DNA from: CAYMSO01 sp964393185
GTDB taxonomy: Bacteria; Patescibacteriota; Dojkabacteria; J137
Direction: 5' to 3'
Length of the DNA stretch: 64,000 nucleotides
Assembly: GCA_964393185.1 (NCBI GenBank)
Contig: CAYMSO010000004.1
Span: forward strand, 62,001-126,000
Made by a program: the position numbers and the translations under genes. How positions within the stretch are numbered: position 1 is the stretch's first letter; each line of letters opens with the position of its first letter. Shown in pieces: positions 1 through 8,231 of the stretch. Under the pieces are notes generated by a model. That model saw nothing but the letters and a program-made list of their open reading frames with translations. It made no database searches and was not told the origin of the DNA.

Positions 1-457
1 TAGCGGCTCTATCTCCTTTTTGCAACTTAATAATCTTAATTTCATCTACAAGTGTATTAAAAGCATAATACTCCTGTTCATCAGAATTCTTTTGCAACAC
101 CAAAGTTAATTCACCATTCAAAACTTCCACGAAGCAGCTAAATTTACCCTCTATTCTAGCTGAATAATAAATATGCGTTTTTATAAATTCTATTCCAAGT
201 AAACCGTATGGTATTTTGACAATATCATAGGTGAATTCATCTCCCATGTAATCTATATCTTCACTCATTACTATTTTTTTGAAATGTCTATAAATCTGTT
301 CCGGATACTTAAGATATTTATTTAATAATACTGGGATTATTTCCGAGAGAACCACATCGTAATATTGTTGACAGGTAATACAGCTATCGTAATGGATTTC
401 GCCGGTTTCTTCATCTAGAAATATCGGTAATCCTGATACATCGCTTAAATCTATCAT
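1..457 (-). CDS. Hypothetical protein, 3' end beyond window
   Basis: An open frame starts with ATG at 455-457 and runs without a stop off the left edge, giving at least 152 residues. The protein begins MIDLSDVSGLPIFLDEETG and carries a CxxC pair (SCITCQQYY, near residue 26) in an otherwise acidic, soluble sequence with no membrane segment. I do not recognise the family. The CxxC could be a metal site or a redox pair, but a second pair is not visible in the part present. It lies downstream of dnaJ on the same strand with a 137-base gap, so it may have its own promoter. Confidence 0.6.
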   Translation of the reverse strand, partial: MIDLSDVSGLPIFLDEETGEIHYDSCITCQQYYDVVLSEIIPVLLNKYLKYPEQIYRHFKKIVMSEDIDYMGDEFTYDIVKIPYGLLGIEFIKTHIYYSARIEGKFSCFVEVLNGELTLVLQKNSDEQEYYAFNTLVDEIKIIKLQKGDRAA

Positions 458-594
458 ATTTGTTTATTTAACGAAGTCCTAAATTGGAGTTAAACTCATT
501 CTAGACAATCAGGAGTTAGCTTGTCAAATAAATCGGTGAAACTATTTACCGTAAAAGTGATTCTGGAGACTAGAAACAGAATTATGCAGATTAA

Positions 595-1680
595 TTAGCT
601 TATACTTTTAAGCTGTTCCCACAAGCCTGCCTGTGCTTTAGTTAGATTGGTTGGGATATCTACAATTACTCTAACATACTGATCACCCCTATCGTTAGAT
701 TTGTATTTAGGTCCTCCCTTGTTTTTTAACCTTAGTACTTTTTCGGATTGTGTTCCAGCTGGTATTTTCATCCATACATCTCCGTGTACTGTAGGTACTT
801 TTACTTCACCTCCTAGAACTGCTGTAGTAACATCTATATGTTGATCCATATAAATATCATTCCCCTTTCTTTCCAAAATTGGATGAGATTTAACTTCTAT
901 ATTTACATATAAATCTCCATAATCTCCCCCTTTTTCTCCTGCATTTCCTTTATCTCTAAATCTTAAGGTTACACCATCCGGAATACCTGCTGGGATATTT
1001 ATTTTTATAGTATCCTCTTTCTTTTGTATTCCACTACCACCACAAACATCACACTTGGATTCTGGTACTTTACCTGTTCCACGACAAGTAGGGCATGTTG
1101 TGACCATCTGCATAGTTCCTAAAATAGTCCTTTGAACTTGGGCAACTTGACCTTGTCCATTACAAGTTGGGCAAGTTTTAAGATTGCCATTTTTAGCCCC
1201 GGTACCTTTACATGCCGTACATTTATCAATCCTGTTATATCTAAGCTCCTTTTCTGTACCAAACACAGCCTCGTTAAATTCTAGAGATAAATTTATTTCC
1301 AAATCAGAACCTACCGTTCTTTGTGATCTTCGACCAGAACCTCCAAATCCAGCTCCGAAGAATCCTCCCAATAAATCTCCCAATCCACCTAAGTCACTAC
1401 CACCAAATGCTTCCATAAAATCCTGCATATTTCCTCCGTAACTGCCTCCGCCGCCAAAAGCTTGTGTTCCTGCAAAGCCATATTGGTCGTATGCTGACCT
1501 TTTCTGATCGTCGGAAAGTATTTCGTACGCTTCTTGAACCTCTCTAAACTTTTCTTCTGCACCCGCTTCTTTATTTCTGTCTGGATGATACTGCTTGGCA
1601 AGCTTTCGATACGCCTTTTTTATCTCTTGCTTACTTGCACTTTTAGAAACACCAAGAACTTCATAATAGTCTCTTTTCAT
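595..1680 (-). CDS. dnaJ: Chaperone protein DnaJ (Hsp40)
   Basis: Co-chaperone that delivers unfolded clients to DnaK and stimulates its ATPase, in the cytoplasm. All type I DnaJ domains are present in 361 residues: a J domain (1-70) with HPD at 32-34, a Gly/Phe-rich linker (about 75-120), four CxxCxGxG zinc modules (Cys154/157, 170/173, 196/199, 210/213), and two C-terminal substrate-binding domains. The start is ATG. No dnaK, grpE or hrcA is next to it, so the gene stands alone here. Upstream lies an extended -10 box and a degenerate CIRCE-like inverted repeat, which suggests heat-shock control by an HrcA-type repressor. The family assignment is certain. Confidence 0.97.
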   Translation of the reverse strand: MKRDYYEVLGVSKSASKQEIKKAYRKLAKQYHPDRNKEAGAEEKFREVQEAYEILSDDQKRSAYDQYGFAGTQAFGGGGSYGGNMQDFMEAFGGSDLGGLGDLLGGFFGAGFGGSGRRSQRTVGSDLEINLSLEFNEAVFGTEKELRYNRIDKCTACKGTGAKNGNLKTCPTCNGQGQVAQVQRTILGTMQMVTTCPTCRGTGKVPESKCDVCGGSGIQKKEDTIKINIPAGIPDGVTLRFRDKGNAGEKGGDYGDLYVNIEVKSHPILERKGNDIYMDQHIDVTTAVLGGEVKVPTVHGDVWMKIPAGTQSEKVLRLKNKGGPKYKSNDRGDQYVRVIVDIPTNLTKAQAGLWEQLKSIS

Positions 1681-1753
1681 ATTTTATATTTGTCTTCTGT
1701 ACAATTGGCTCTTGTTTTAGTAAATAATCCACTAAAACTCAGAAACCTTAGAT

Positions 1754-1790
1754 ATTATATCAGTTAGCAGCTTTTATTGTGTAGTGCTAA
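1754..1790 (-). promoter_or_regulatory. dnaJ promoter: extended -10 plus CIRCE-like operator
   Basis: On the minus strand TGATATAAT (1754-1762) is an extended -10 box 73 bases upstream of the dnaJ ATG. Directly upstream of it, read on the plus strand, is TTAGCAGCT-N9-TAGTGCTAA (1764-1790). The consensus CIRCE element bound by HrcA is TTAGCACTC-N9-GAGTGCTAA. The right arm matches 8 of 9 bases, the left arm 6 of 9, and the spacer is exactly 9. It overlaps the spacer/-35 zone, where a repressor would act. Confidence 0.6.
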
Positions 1791-1919
1791 ATTAAATTTG
1801 AACAGGAGATATTGTTGCAAAATCTGATATTAAAAACTGCGCTATCACCAATAGTATTTATGCACTACACTGTTTAAACAGTAAAACTACTAAGATTTAA
1901 TTTTCGTTCTCTTAAAAGG

Positions 1920-1928
1920 TGATATATT
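1920..1928 (+). promoter_or_regulatory. Probable gdhA promoter (extended -10)
   Basis: TGATATATT is an extended -10 box that would give a leader of about 75 bases before gdhA. The rest of the 330-base gap 1681-2010 holds the dnaJ promoter and a perfect 14-base palindrome ACTGTTTAAACAGT (1869-1882), about 40 bases upstream of this box and a possible operator. No further gene is seen in the gap. Confidence 0.4.
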
Positions 1929-2010
1929 ATTAAAGAGTCCAAAATTCTTATCTATTTTTAGAACGGAATTGAGTAACTCCAACTATCATACTTTTATTAA
2001 TTTCTATTGA

Positions 2011-3345
2011 ATGAGCATTCCATCCAATATTTTAGAAAGGGTTAAAAATAATAATCTAAATGAACCTGAATTTGTCCAGGCAGTCGAAGAAGTCTTTAAT
2101 TCTATAATGGATTTAAAAGAGGTGAATGGAATCTATGCTCAAGAAAAAATCCTAGAACGAATTGTCGAACCCGAAAGAGTTATCTTATTCAGGGTCGTAT
2201 GGCAAGACGATAACGGCAAGATTAACGTTAACCGAGGGTATAGAGTTCAATTTAATTCTGCACTGGGACCATACAAGGGTGGTCTACGATTTCACCCCTC
2301 TGTAAATTTGAGTATCTTAAAATTCCTGGGATTTGAACAGACTTTTAAGAATTCATTGACAGGTATTCCTATGGGCGGCGCAAAAGGCGGAAGTGATTTT
2401 AATCCTGCAGGAAAATCAGATAGCGAAATAATGCGGTTTTGCCAAGCATTTATGGCTGAACTATACAAATATATAGGAGATGATGTAGATATTCCCGCAG
2501 GTGATATCGGAGTTGGCGCCAAAGAAATAGGTTATATGTTTGGGACATATAAAAAATTAACAAACAAATTTAATGGTACTTTCACAGGCAAGGGAATAGA
2601 TTGGGGTGGAAGCAATATTCGAACTGAAGCTACTGGTTACGGACTTCTCTATTTTGTTCAAGAAATATTGATTCATCGGAAAGATAACTTAGAGGGAAAA
2701 GCTGTACTAATTTCTGGTTCTGGCAATGTGGCGCAATACGCAGCCGAAAAAGCAATTCAACTTGGAGCAAAAGTTATAACAATGTCTGATTCTTCTGGAT
2801 TTATTTATGATAAGGATGGTATCACTTTAGATAAATTAGAGTGGATAAAAGAATTAAAAGAGGTAAGAAATGGTAGGATCAAAGAATATGCAGAGAATTT
2901 TGGAGTTGAATATTTTGAAGGGAAAAAGCCATGGAGCATTAAAGCAGACATAGCATTGCCTTGCGCAACCCAGAATGAGGTAACTATAGAAGATGCAAAA
3001 TCTCTAGTAGAAAACGGAGTTAAACTAGTTGCAGAAGGAGCAAATATGCCACTAAGCAATGAAGCTATAAACTATTTGCATAAAAATAAAGTGCTGCATT
3101 CTCCTGGAAAAGCATCCAATGCTGGAGGAGTTGCAACTTCGGGATTGGAAATGTCGCAGAATTCTGCACATTTACAGTGGACTAGGAGCGAGGTAGATTC
3201 AAAGCTTAAAACAATTATGCAAAACATACACAAACAGTGCCTAAAGTATGGAACTGAAACTAACTATATTAACTATGTAAAAGGAGCAAATATTGCAGGT
3301 TTTAAAAAAGTAGCCGATGCTATGATTGCACAGGGTTTAGTTTAA
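2011..3345 (+). CDS. gdhA: Glutamate dehydrogenase (hexameric, NADP-type family)
   Basis: Interconverts 2-oxoglutarate plus ammonia and glutamate, joining carbon and nitrogen metabolism in the cytoplasm. At 444 residues it has the length of the small hexameric class. The signature region GGAKGGSDFNP (near residue 125, with the catalytic lysine) and PAGDIGVGAKEIGYM (near 165) are intact, followed by a Rossmann domain with GSGNVAQYAAEKA (near 235). Whether NAD or NADP is used cannot be decided from sequence alone. The start ATG lacks a Shine-Dalgarno sequence. The stop overlaps by 4 bases the end of the convergent Nudix gene. A catabolic or nitrogen-assimilating enzyme like this is notable in a genome that otherwise looks reduced. 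Confidence 0.95.
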   Translation: MSIPSNILERVKNNNLNEPEFVQAVEEVFNSIMDLKEVNGIYAQEKILERIVEPERVILFRVVWQDDNGKINVNRGYRVQFNSALGPYKGGLRFHPSVNLSILKFLGFEQTFKNSLTGIPMGGAKGGSDFNPAGKSDSEIMRFCQAFMAELYKYIGDDVDIPAGDIGVGAKEIGYMFGTYKKLTNKFNGTFTGKGIDWGGSNIRTEATGYGLLYFVQEILIHRKDNLEGKAVLISGSGNVAQYAAEKAIQLGAKVITMSDSSGFIYDKDGITLDKLEWIKELKEVRNGRIKEYAENFGVEYFEGKKPWSIKADIALPCATQNEVTIEDAKSLVENGVKLVAEGANMPLSNEAINYLHKNKVLHSPGKASNAGGVATSGLEMSQNSAHLQWTRSEVDSKLKTIMQNIHKQCLKYGTETNYINYVKGANIAGFKKVADAMIAQGLV

Positions 3346-4031
3346 AAATTATTAACCTCATAATACTTCTCGACATATCTTGATTCGGGCGGATTAATTG
3401 CATAGTCAATTATTTCGTCCAGATCATAGGCCTTATTCTCGACCTGTTTAAATTTATCTAGTCTTACTAAAAATGGTCTTGATTCAACAGAATCCTTTAT
3501 CTTGCCTTTAAAATCCTCAATAAGAAAAACACAAAAAGAATTATCTTTTAAAAATTTTTTTGTTTCCTTATCGTATACAAATTGTCGAAAAAAATATCTA
3601 AACTCCAACTTTTTGGCTGTTACACCTGTTTCTTCTTGCAACTCTCTTGCTACAGTTGTAGCCATTGATTCGCCATAGCGCACTTTACCTGCTACACAAC
3701 AAACAGTTCCTCTTAAAGGAGATTTAAGTCTCTCGATCACAAGTAGCTCTTCATTTTTAAGTACAACACAAATAATACTTAGTTTAGCTCTTTCTTCCAG
3801 CATTCCATTTTCTATATTTATGTTAGCTGCAAATTTCTTCCCCTCTATAGTTAACTGGTATTGAGTATCGTTACTCTTATTAACAAAACCAAGTTGTTGT
3901 AATTTTTTTAAATGATAAGCAGTCACTTCTGCTGTATTTGCAATCATGTTTAATTCGGCGAATCCAAGACTTTCACAAAATAGCAATTTATTCAAAATTT
4001 GCATTTGAATATAATGAAGATTTTCCATCAT
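3342..4031 (-). CDS. Nudix hydrolase with N-terminal winged-helix-like domain
   Basis: The 229-residue protein has a helical N-terminal part (about 1-75) that reads like a winged helix-turn-helix (VTAYHLKKLQQLGFV), then a Nudix domain. The Nudix box is complete: G, E, REL, EE and G in GKVRYGESMATTVARE followed by LQEETGV (about residues 117-139), so Mg-dependent hydrolysis of a nucleoside-diphosphate derivative is likely. HTH plus Nudix fusions are known both as hydrolases and as sugar- or NAD-sensing regulators (NrtR-like, although there the HTH is C-terminal), so a sensor role is possible. Substrate unknown. It ends inside the 3' end of gdhA on the opposite strand; the start is one of two consecutive ATG codons. 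Confidence 0.85.
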   Translation of the reverse strand: MMENLHYIQMQILNKLLFCESLGFAELNMIANTAEVTAYHLKKLQQLGFVNKSNDTQYQLTIEGKKFAANINIENGMLEERAKLSIICVVLKNEELLVIERLKSPLRGTVCCVAGKVRYGESMATTVARELQEETGVTAKKLEFRYFFRQFVYDKETKKFLKDNSFCVFLIEDFKGKIKDSVESRPFLVRLDKFKQVENKAYDLDEIIDYAINPPESRYVEKYYEVNNF

Positions 4032-4173
4032 TGGTATTTAATATGTTTGAATAGTAATATTTTCTGTACCAAAAGTCACTAAAATTAATTTTAGTAGCTA
4101 TGTTCCGATTATTTGGCTTTAATCGCATCTGTTTGACCAAATGCCTTCCTAGTGCTAGACTCCGTAGCAAGAT

Positions 4174-4836
4174 ATGGAAAACGAATGTTTAATTCAAAAC
4201 ACACAAACAAGGTATTCTCAAATTGAAGGTAAGCTGTGTCGGATTTTCTCACAAAAGGCTGTTGCGGACTACATAGTATCGATTACTAATATTGCTGCAA
4301 ATACAGCTAGAGAATTAGACTCATCCAAACATACAGATATTAGAGCTGGTATAGATAAATATACTGGAATAACCTCTATTCTCAAGGATCCCAAACAGCC
4401 AAGCCAGTATCTAAAAAAAAGAATCCCTCTTATACAAAGTATTGGAAGTTGTGTAAGCGCGCTTTTTGATGAAGGTGTGTTTACTGACCGTTATAATATT
4501 GCTCCAGCTTTTCCTACAACAACTGTCTTGATCGATTGTTATCTTGATTACAAAATTAGCAGGTCAAAAAGTGTCAATTACATTGACTTAGTAAAAGACT
4601 ATATGTCCAAAAATCCAAATGCTAAGTTAATAGATAAAGAGCGTGTTGTTTCTTTATTTATTGGGGAGTTTTTGCGGCCTGTAAGCTTGATAACCGATTA
4701 CTATACTAGACCACATGTAGGCGATTTATACTCAGATATAATCGGCAACTGGGGTATGGCTATTCAAAGATTAACCATGTACCAAGAACCATTGCACGTG
4801 GAGCCCGGACTTGTTCAACCCGGGCTTCCTTATTAA
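4174..4836 (+). CDS. Hypothetical protein, member of a local paralogous family
   Basis: Unrecognised 220-residue helical, soluble protein. It resembles the proteins at 7450-8172 and 8232-8993. The segment GITSILKDPKQPSQ (about residue 70) aligns with GINSYTKNPSEPSD of the 8232 protein, LFIGEF (near 165) aligns with LLIGSV and LVIGSY, and VGDLYSDIIGN (near 190) aligns with VGDLYNNIMAS. The three are very divergent but keep the same order of blocks. The ATG lies shortly after a TGCTAGACT extended -10-like box, so the leader would be only about 5 bases. Its last codons form a GC-rich hairpin that may serve as a terminator. Function unknown. Confidence 0.7.
   Translation: MENECLIQNTQTRYSQIEGKLCRIFSQKAVADYIVSITNIAANTARELDSSKHTDIRAGIDKYTGITSILKDPKQPSQYLKKRIPLIQSIGSCVSALFDEGVFTDRYNIAPAFPTTTVLIDCYLDYKISRSKSVNYIDLVKDYMSKNPNAKLIDKERVVSLFIGEFLRPVSLITDYYTRPHVGDLYSDIIGNWGMAIQRLTMYQEPLHVEPGLVQPGLPY
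4801..4830 (+). terminator. Hairpin overlapping the 3' end of the 4174 gene
   Basis: AGCCCGG (4802-4808) pairs with CCGGGCT (4820-4826) across an 11-base loop, followed by a weak T-rich run. It sits within the last codons of the gene, so coding and termination may overlap. The T tract is poor, hence low confidence. Confidence 0.4.
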
Positions 4837-4880
4837 TCTTATGATTTAGTAACTTGTGAAAGTTCTTATTAGATAATAAT

Positions 4881-6458
4881 TTAAGGAAAAGCAACTTCTA
4901 TATCATTTGAATAGGCCGAACATGTACCTTGATTATAGGCGCAAACTCTAATATGTATTGTTTGTCCGGCTACTCCTGTAATTGAATCTGAATTAGCATT
5001 GGAATTACTATAGTAATGATATTGCTCTCCTGCTCCATTTGGATAAGTTGGATTGGCATTAGGTCCCCATACCACTTTGAAACCATACCCAGCATTACCA
5101 TCTGTGGTCCAGGAAATGTTTACAGTATTCCCTACAACTCCGTTATTTACCAAAGAAATAGAAGATACAGAAACAGGATTAACATAAGGTGCAACAACGC
5201 TTACAGCATTGCTATACGTGTCACATCCGCCACCAGTATATCTGCAAACTCTGAAGTAATAAGTTTTGCCATCAGTAAAAGGAAAATAAAGACTTCTGGC
5301 ATTTGCATCTACATATTTAGCATTATCTACTCCGTATGAAGGATTTGCATTCGATTTACTAAAAGCCACTTTAAAACCTTGACTCACATCTAGATTTGCT
5401 GGATTCCAGCTGATCAGTATCCCTCCTCCATCTGCGCTGCCCGAAGCCGAGATACTACCTACTTGTACTGGAACTGGGTCTGGTTGTATAACCGGTTCAG
5501 GATTTGGTGCCTGTGGGGCTTTCTCTTCTGCAGGTTTCTCGGTAGGTTTTGGTTCTTCTTTAACATCTATTTGAGAAAGGATGCCAAGATAATCTTTAAA
5601 TTCTTCACTTTCGGAGTCTCGGTCTTTATTCCATTTAGCAAATTCATCAGATTTTAATTCCTCGATCTTCACATCAAGAACCTGCTTTGTCACTTTTTGA
5701 TCTTTTGCTTTTACATAATACTTCTTGCCTTCCTGTACTTCGATCTTCTTTTCTTCTTCATTCACTTCGACTTTACTTTGATACACTATTACTCCATTAA
5801 CATCCTCTGTATTGATTGTTTTATACGCTGTTCCTAACGATCTATATTCTACTTCTCCCACTTTTACTGCAAACTCCCTGTTTGCTTTAACTACACGCGT
5901 ATATATTTGCCCTGCATCATTCGAGATAATAATGTTATCTGGATCGAGGGATTCAAGAGTGATTTGTGATTTGGAATCTAATCTAATAGCACTGCCATCG
6001 TCCAAATTTACAATTGCCTTGCCTTTATCGGCCATTCTTAAGGTGACTCCTTCTTTCAAAACCATGTCCATAGTAGCATCTGTCCAACCGCCTTCAGAAT
6101 TTTGATATTCAAAATCACCATCTATATATGCAATCTCTGCTCCTAACATACTATTCTTTTCATCTTTTTGTGCAGGTTCGCGCACAATAAATAAAGTAAC
6201 TGCAATCACTAGCAAAATAGTTAACATTCCCATTCCTGCAAAACCAAGTCTCTTGTTTAGAAACTTTTTACTAGAAGATTTATCTTCCATTCCCTGTACG
6301 GTATAAAAATTAATATAGTTCTGGAAGATTTCTTGTTTAAGCTCCCGATGAAACTTCTGTAAATGTTGGCCACCATTTTGCAGCTGCATCGAATTAATTT
6401 TTGCTTTGGCAAAAAATTCTGAAGCTTTTAATTTTTGGCTGAACTCTTTTTCTTCCAT
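4881..6458 (-). CDS. FecR-domain membrane protein with two FN3-like domains (probable sigma-factor partner)
   Basis: The 525-residue protein has a cytoplasmic N-terminus (1-70), one membrane segment (about 71-92), a FecR-like domain (about 105-260: IAYIDGDFEYQN, then AIRLDSKSQITLESL), a Pro/Glu-rich linker (about 300-335) and two fibronectin III-like repeats (about 340-430 and 433-525). Each repeat ends with the same pattern, RVC-x-Y-x-G-x-C-x-YSN. FecR-like proteins usually act as anti-sigma factors or signal carriers for ECF sigma factors. Here the gene starts 14 bases after the ECF sigma gene, so they form one transcription unit. The extracellular FN3-like tail suggests that an external ligand or the cell wall is sensed. 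The role is inferred from domains and context. Confidence 0.8.
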   Translation of the reverse strand: MEEKEFSQKLKASEFFAKAKINSMQLQNGGQHLQKFHRELKQEIFQNYINFYTVQGMEDKSSSKKFLNKRLGFAGMGMLTILLVIAVTLFIVREPAQKDEKNSMLGAEIAYIDGDFEYQNSEGGWTDATMDMVLKEGVTLRMADKGKAIVNLDDGSAIRLDSKSQITLESLDPDNIIISNDAGQIYTRVVKANREFAVKVGEVEYRSLGTAYKTINTEDVNGVIVYQSKVEVNEEEKKIEVQEGKKYYVKAKDQKVTKQVLDVKIEELKSDEFAKWNKDRDSESEEFKDYLGILSQIDVKEEPKPTEKPAEEKAPQAPNPEPVIQPDPVPVQVGSISASGSADGGGILISWNPANLDVSQGFKVAFSKSNANPSYGVDNAKYVDANARSLYFPFTDGKTYYFRVCRYTGGGCDTYSNAVSVVAPYVNPVSVSSISLVNNGVVGNTVNISWTTDGNAGYGFKVVWGPNANPTYPNGAGEQYHYYSNSNANSDSITGVAGQTIHIRVCAYNQGTCSAYSNDIEVAFP

Positions 6459-6472
6459 TACTATATATATCG

Positions 6473-7057
6473 TTAGATTAATTCAAATATTTCACTTTGA
6501 GGAAACTTTTTTATAAATTTTTTTCTAAAATCACTCAAAGCCCTATGTAGAATAACCGATACATTTTGAGGCTTCTGATTCATTACTTCGGCAATCTCGG
6601 GAATTTCCATCTCCATAAAAAATCTTAACGAAATTACCTGTTGATATTTATCTTTTTGATCTTTGAGTATTATAGCGACCTGCATTTGTAGTAAGTTGAG
6701 GGATAGCTCCCTTTCTAAGCTTACTGTATTATCTTTTAGATTCTCATCTATTTCTTTAAATACTCTCTTCTTATTCCTTAACTGATCTACACATTTATTA
6801 TGGGCCACTCTATAGAGCCAAGCAAGAAATGTAATTCCCTTTGTAGTATCAAACTTAGCTATTCCTTTAATTGCTGATTCAAATACTTCCGAAACCACAT
6901 CTTCTGTTATCTCTTTTATTAATAATCTTTGATAGCAATACATATAAATTTTAGGAAAGTATAAATCGTACAAGGTATCAAAAGATTGAGCATTTGATTT
7001 TGCATTTTCAACTAACTTAAGTTCTTCAGAAATATTCATACATTTGATTATACTCAT
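6473..7057 (-). CDS. ECF-type RNA polymerase sigma factor
   Basis: A 194-residue sigma-70 family factor with only regions 2 and 4. Region 2 (about 20-95) includes ITEDVVSEVFESA and the -10 recognition stretch TFLAWLYRVAHNKCVDQLR; region 4 (about 130-185) has the helix-turn-helix EIPEIAEVMNQKPQNVSV. It probably directs transcription of a small regulon, controlled by the FecR-like membrane protein encoded 14 bases downstream. ATG at 7057 is used here; a second in-frame ATG (7037-7039, MNISEE) is equally plausible and gives a more typical N-terminus. The upstream region is shared with the divergent 7098 gene. Confidence 0.93.
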   Translation of the reverse strand: MSIIKCMNISEELKLVENAKSNAQSFDTLYDLYFPKIYMYCYQRLLIKEITEDVVSEVFESAIKGIAKFDTTKGITFLAWLYRVAHNKCVDQLRNKKRVFKEIDENLKDNTVSLERELSLNLLQMQVAIILKDQKDKYQQVISLRFFMEMEIPEIAEVMNQKPQNVSVILHRALSDFRKKFIKKFPQSEIFELI

Positions 7058-7082
7058 AATTTTTGTAGACTCAACCCGTACG

Positions 7083-7091
7083 TGTTAAAAT
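7083..7091 (+). promoter_or_regulatory. Extended -10, leaderless arrangement, for 7098 gene
   Basis: TGTTAAAAT lies so that exactly 6 bases separate the hexamer from the ATG at 7098. Transcription would start at or next to the start codon. Confidence 0.5.
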
Positions 7092-7097
7092 TAATAT

Positions 7098-7364
7098 ATG
7101 GAGGGACTAACAGAACAGGCTAACGCAGAAAATAACTTACCGCCAGAAATTGCAGGTCTTTTTAACCCAAACTTGCCAGCCGATATTGCTGGAACTCCGT
7201 TCAGAGCAATTCAAAGCTTTTGGGATGGCAGAATTTCCGTTGAGCTATTAGCTAATATCCTAAGCGTTTACCATAACCCGAAAATACTTCACTCAAAAGA
7301 ACAAATCCAACAAGCAGTTTTAAGGCACTTTTCATCTCCATCCGAAGTTGATTTAGAACACTAA
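7098..7364 (+). CDS. Small hypothetical protein
   Basis: 88 residues, acidic, predicted soluble, with a Pro/Asn-rich start (MEGLTEQANAENNLPPEIAG) and a helical C-terminal half. I do not recognise it. It is divergent from the ECF sigma gene and precedes two members of the local paralogous family on the same strand. It has no clear similarity to those members. An extended -10 box ends 6 bases before the ATG, which supports the start and suggests a leaderless message. Confidence 0.6.
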   Translation: MEGLTEQANAENNLPPEIAGLFNPNLPADIAGTPFRAIQSFWDGRISVELLANILSVYHNPKILHSKEQIQQAVLRHFSSPSEVDLEH

Positions 7365-7420
7365 TACAATATTGGCAAATACTCCGCGCTACATGGGAAT
7401 TGATTACCTATGTGCTTATG

Positions 7421-7429
7421 TGATATAAT
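7421..7429 (+). promoter_or_regulatory. Extended -10 promoter of 7450 gene
   Basis: TGATATAAT followed by TCGCCAG. The 13 bases TATAATTCGCCAG recur exactly at 8206-8218 before the paralogous gene. The leader would be about 14 bases. Confidence 0.6.
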
Positions 7430-7449
7430 TCGCCAGTTATTGGAAACAT

Positions 7450-8172
7450 ATGATAAATGGTGAAGAATTATCTTTTGACGAAAGAAAACTTGCTGCTATA
7501 AATACAGTTGATCAGGTTATAAAAGTAGCTACTTCCGGATTAAATATACAATTAGACCAAGTAGATCCGGCTACATTAACCAAAGGTGGTTCATTTTGTG
7601 GGGACCCCATCGAACTAATCAAAATGTTCCATGAACTTGCAATTGTTGTTGCCAATGATTTTAAAGAATCAATACAACAAGCACAATCAGACGATGATCT
7701 TCCTGATAAACTAATAGAGGAACTTGTTAGAATAGGAAGTATATCTTCTGTAACACCTAGCATTTATAACGATGGTATTTATGGGACTACCACATTACAA
7801 AAAAGCACATTCTTAAATACAGAAGTTGTAAATATCTTAAAGAGATTTTTTTGCAGTAAAGAGTATGCGAATAAGTGGAATGCTACAGAGGAAGAAGTTT
7901 CGGAATTATTGATTGGTTCAGTGACTGAACATTTTGATAACACTAATAATGACGTTTACGAATTATTTAAAACGAGACTACAAGAAATTAATGTTGAATT
8001 GGATCAACAACTAAGCAAAGACTTATATCATAAGATCGTAACAGAATATATTCTACCTATAATGAACTTTTCATATCCAATACTGAGTAGAAGTGTGGGA
8101 GACTTATATAATAATATTATGGCTAGCATTTCTACAGTATTTATAAATATAATGATTGGACCTGAAAATTAA
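7450..8172 (+). CDS. Hypothetical protein, local paralogous family
   Basis: Unrecognised 240-residue helical protein, a paralogue of the 8232 and 4174 proteins. Shared blocks are EVSELLIGSV (about 155) and SVGDLYNNIMAS (about 220). No signal peptide or catalytic motif is seen, although the C-terminus (STVFINIMIG) is hydrophobic. Its promoter is nearly identical to that of the next gene, so the two are probably co-regulated rather than co-transcribed. Start ATG at 7450 is set by the promoter 20 bases upstream. No function proposed. Confidence 0.65.
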   Translation: MINGEELSFDERKLAAINTVDQVIKVATSGLNIQLDQVDPATLTKGGSFCGDPIELIKMFHELAIVVANDFKESIQQAQSDDDLPDKLIEELVRIGSISSVTPSIYNDGIYGTTTLQKSTFLNTEVVNILKRFFCSKEYANKWNATEEEVSELLIGSVTEHFDNTNNDVYELFKTRLQEINVELDQQLSKDLYHKIVTEYILPIMNFSYPILSRSVGDLYNNIMASISTVFINIMIGPEN

Positions 8173-8202
8173 TCTTCGAAATAGACAGTCTTTTAAAAAC
8201 CT

Positions 8203-8211
8203 TGTTATAAT
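8203..8211 (+). promoter_or_regulatory. Extended -10 promoter of 8232 gene
   Basis: TGTTATAAT followed by TCGCCAG, the same initial transcribed sequence as the promoter at 7421. The leader would be about 14 bases, as for the 7450 gene. Confidence 0.6.
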
Positions 8212-8231
8212 TCGCCAGATAGTGACGACTA

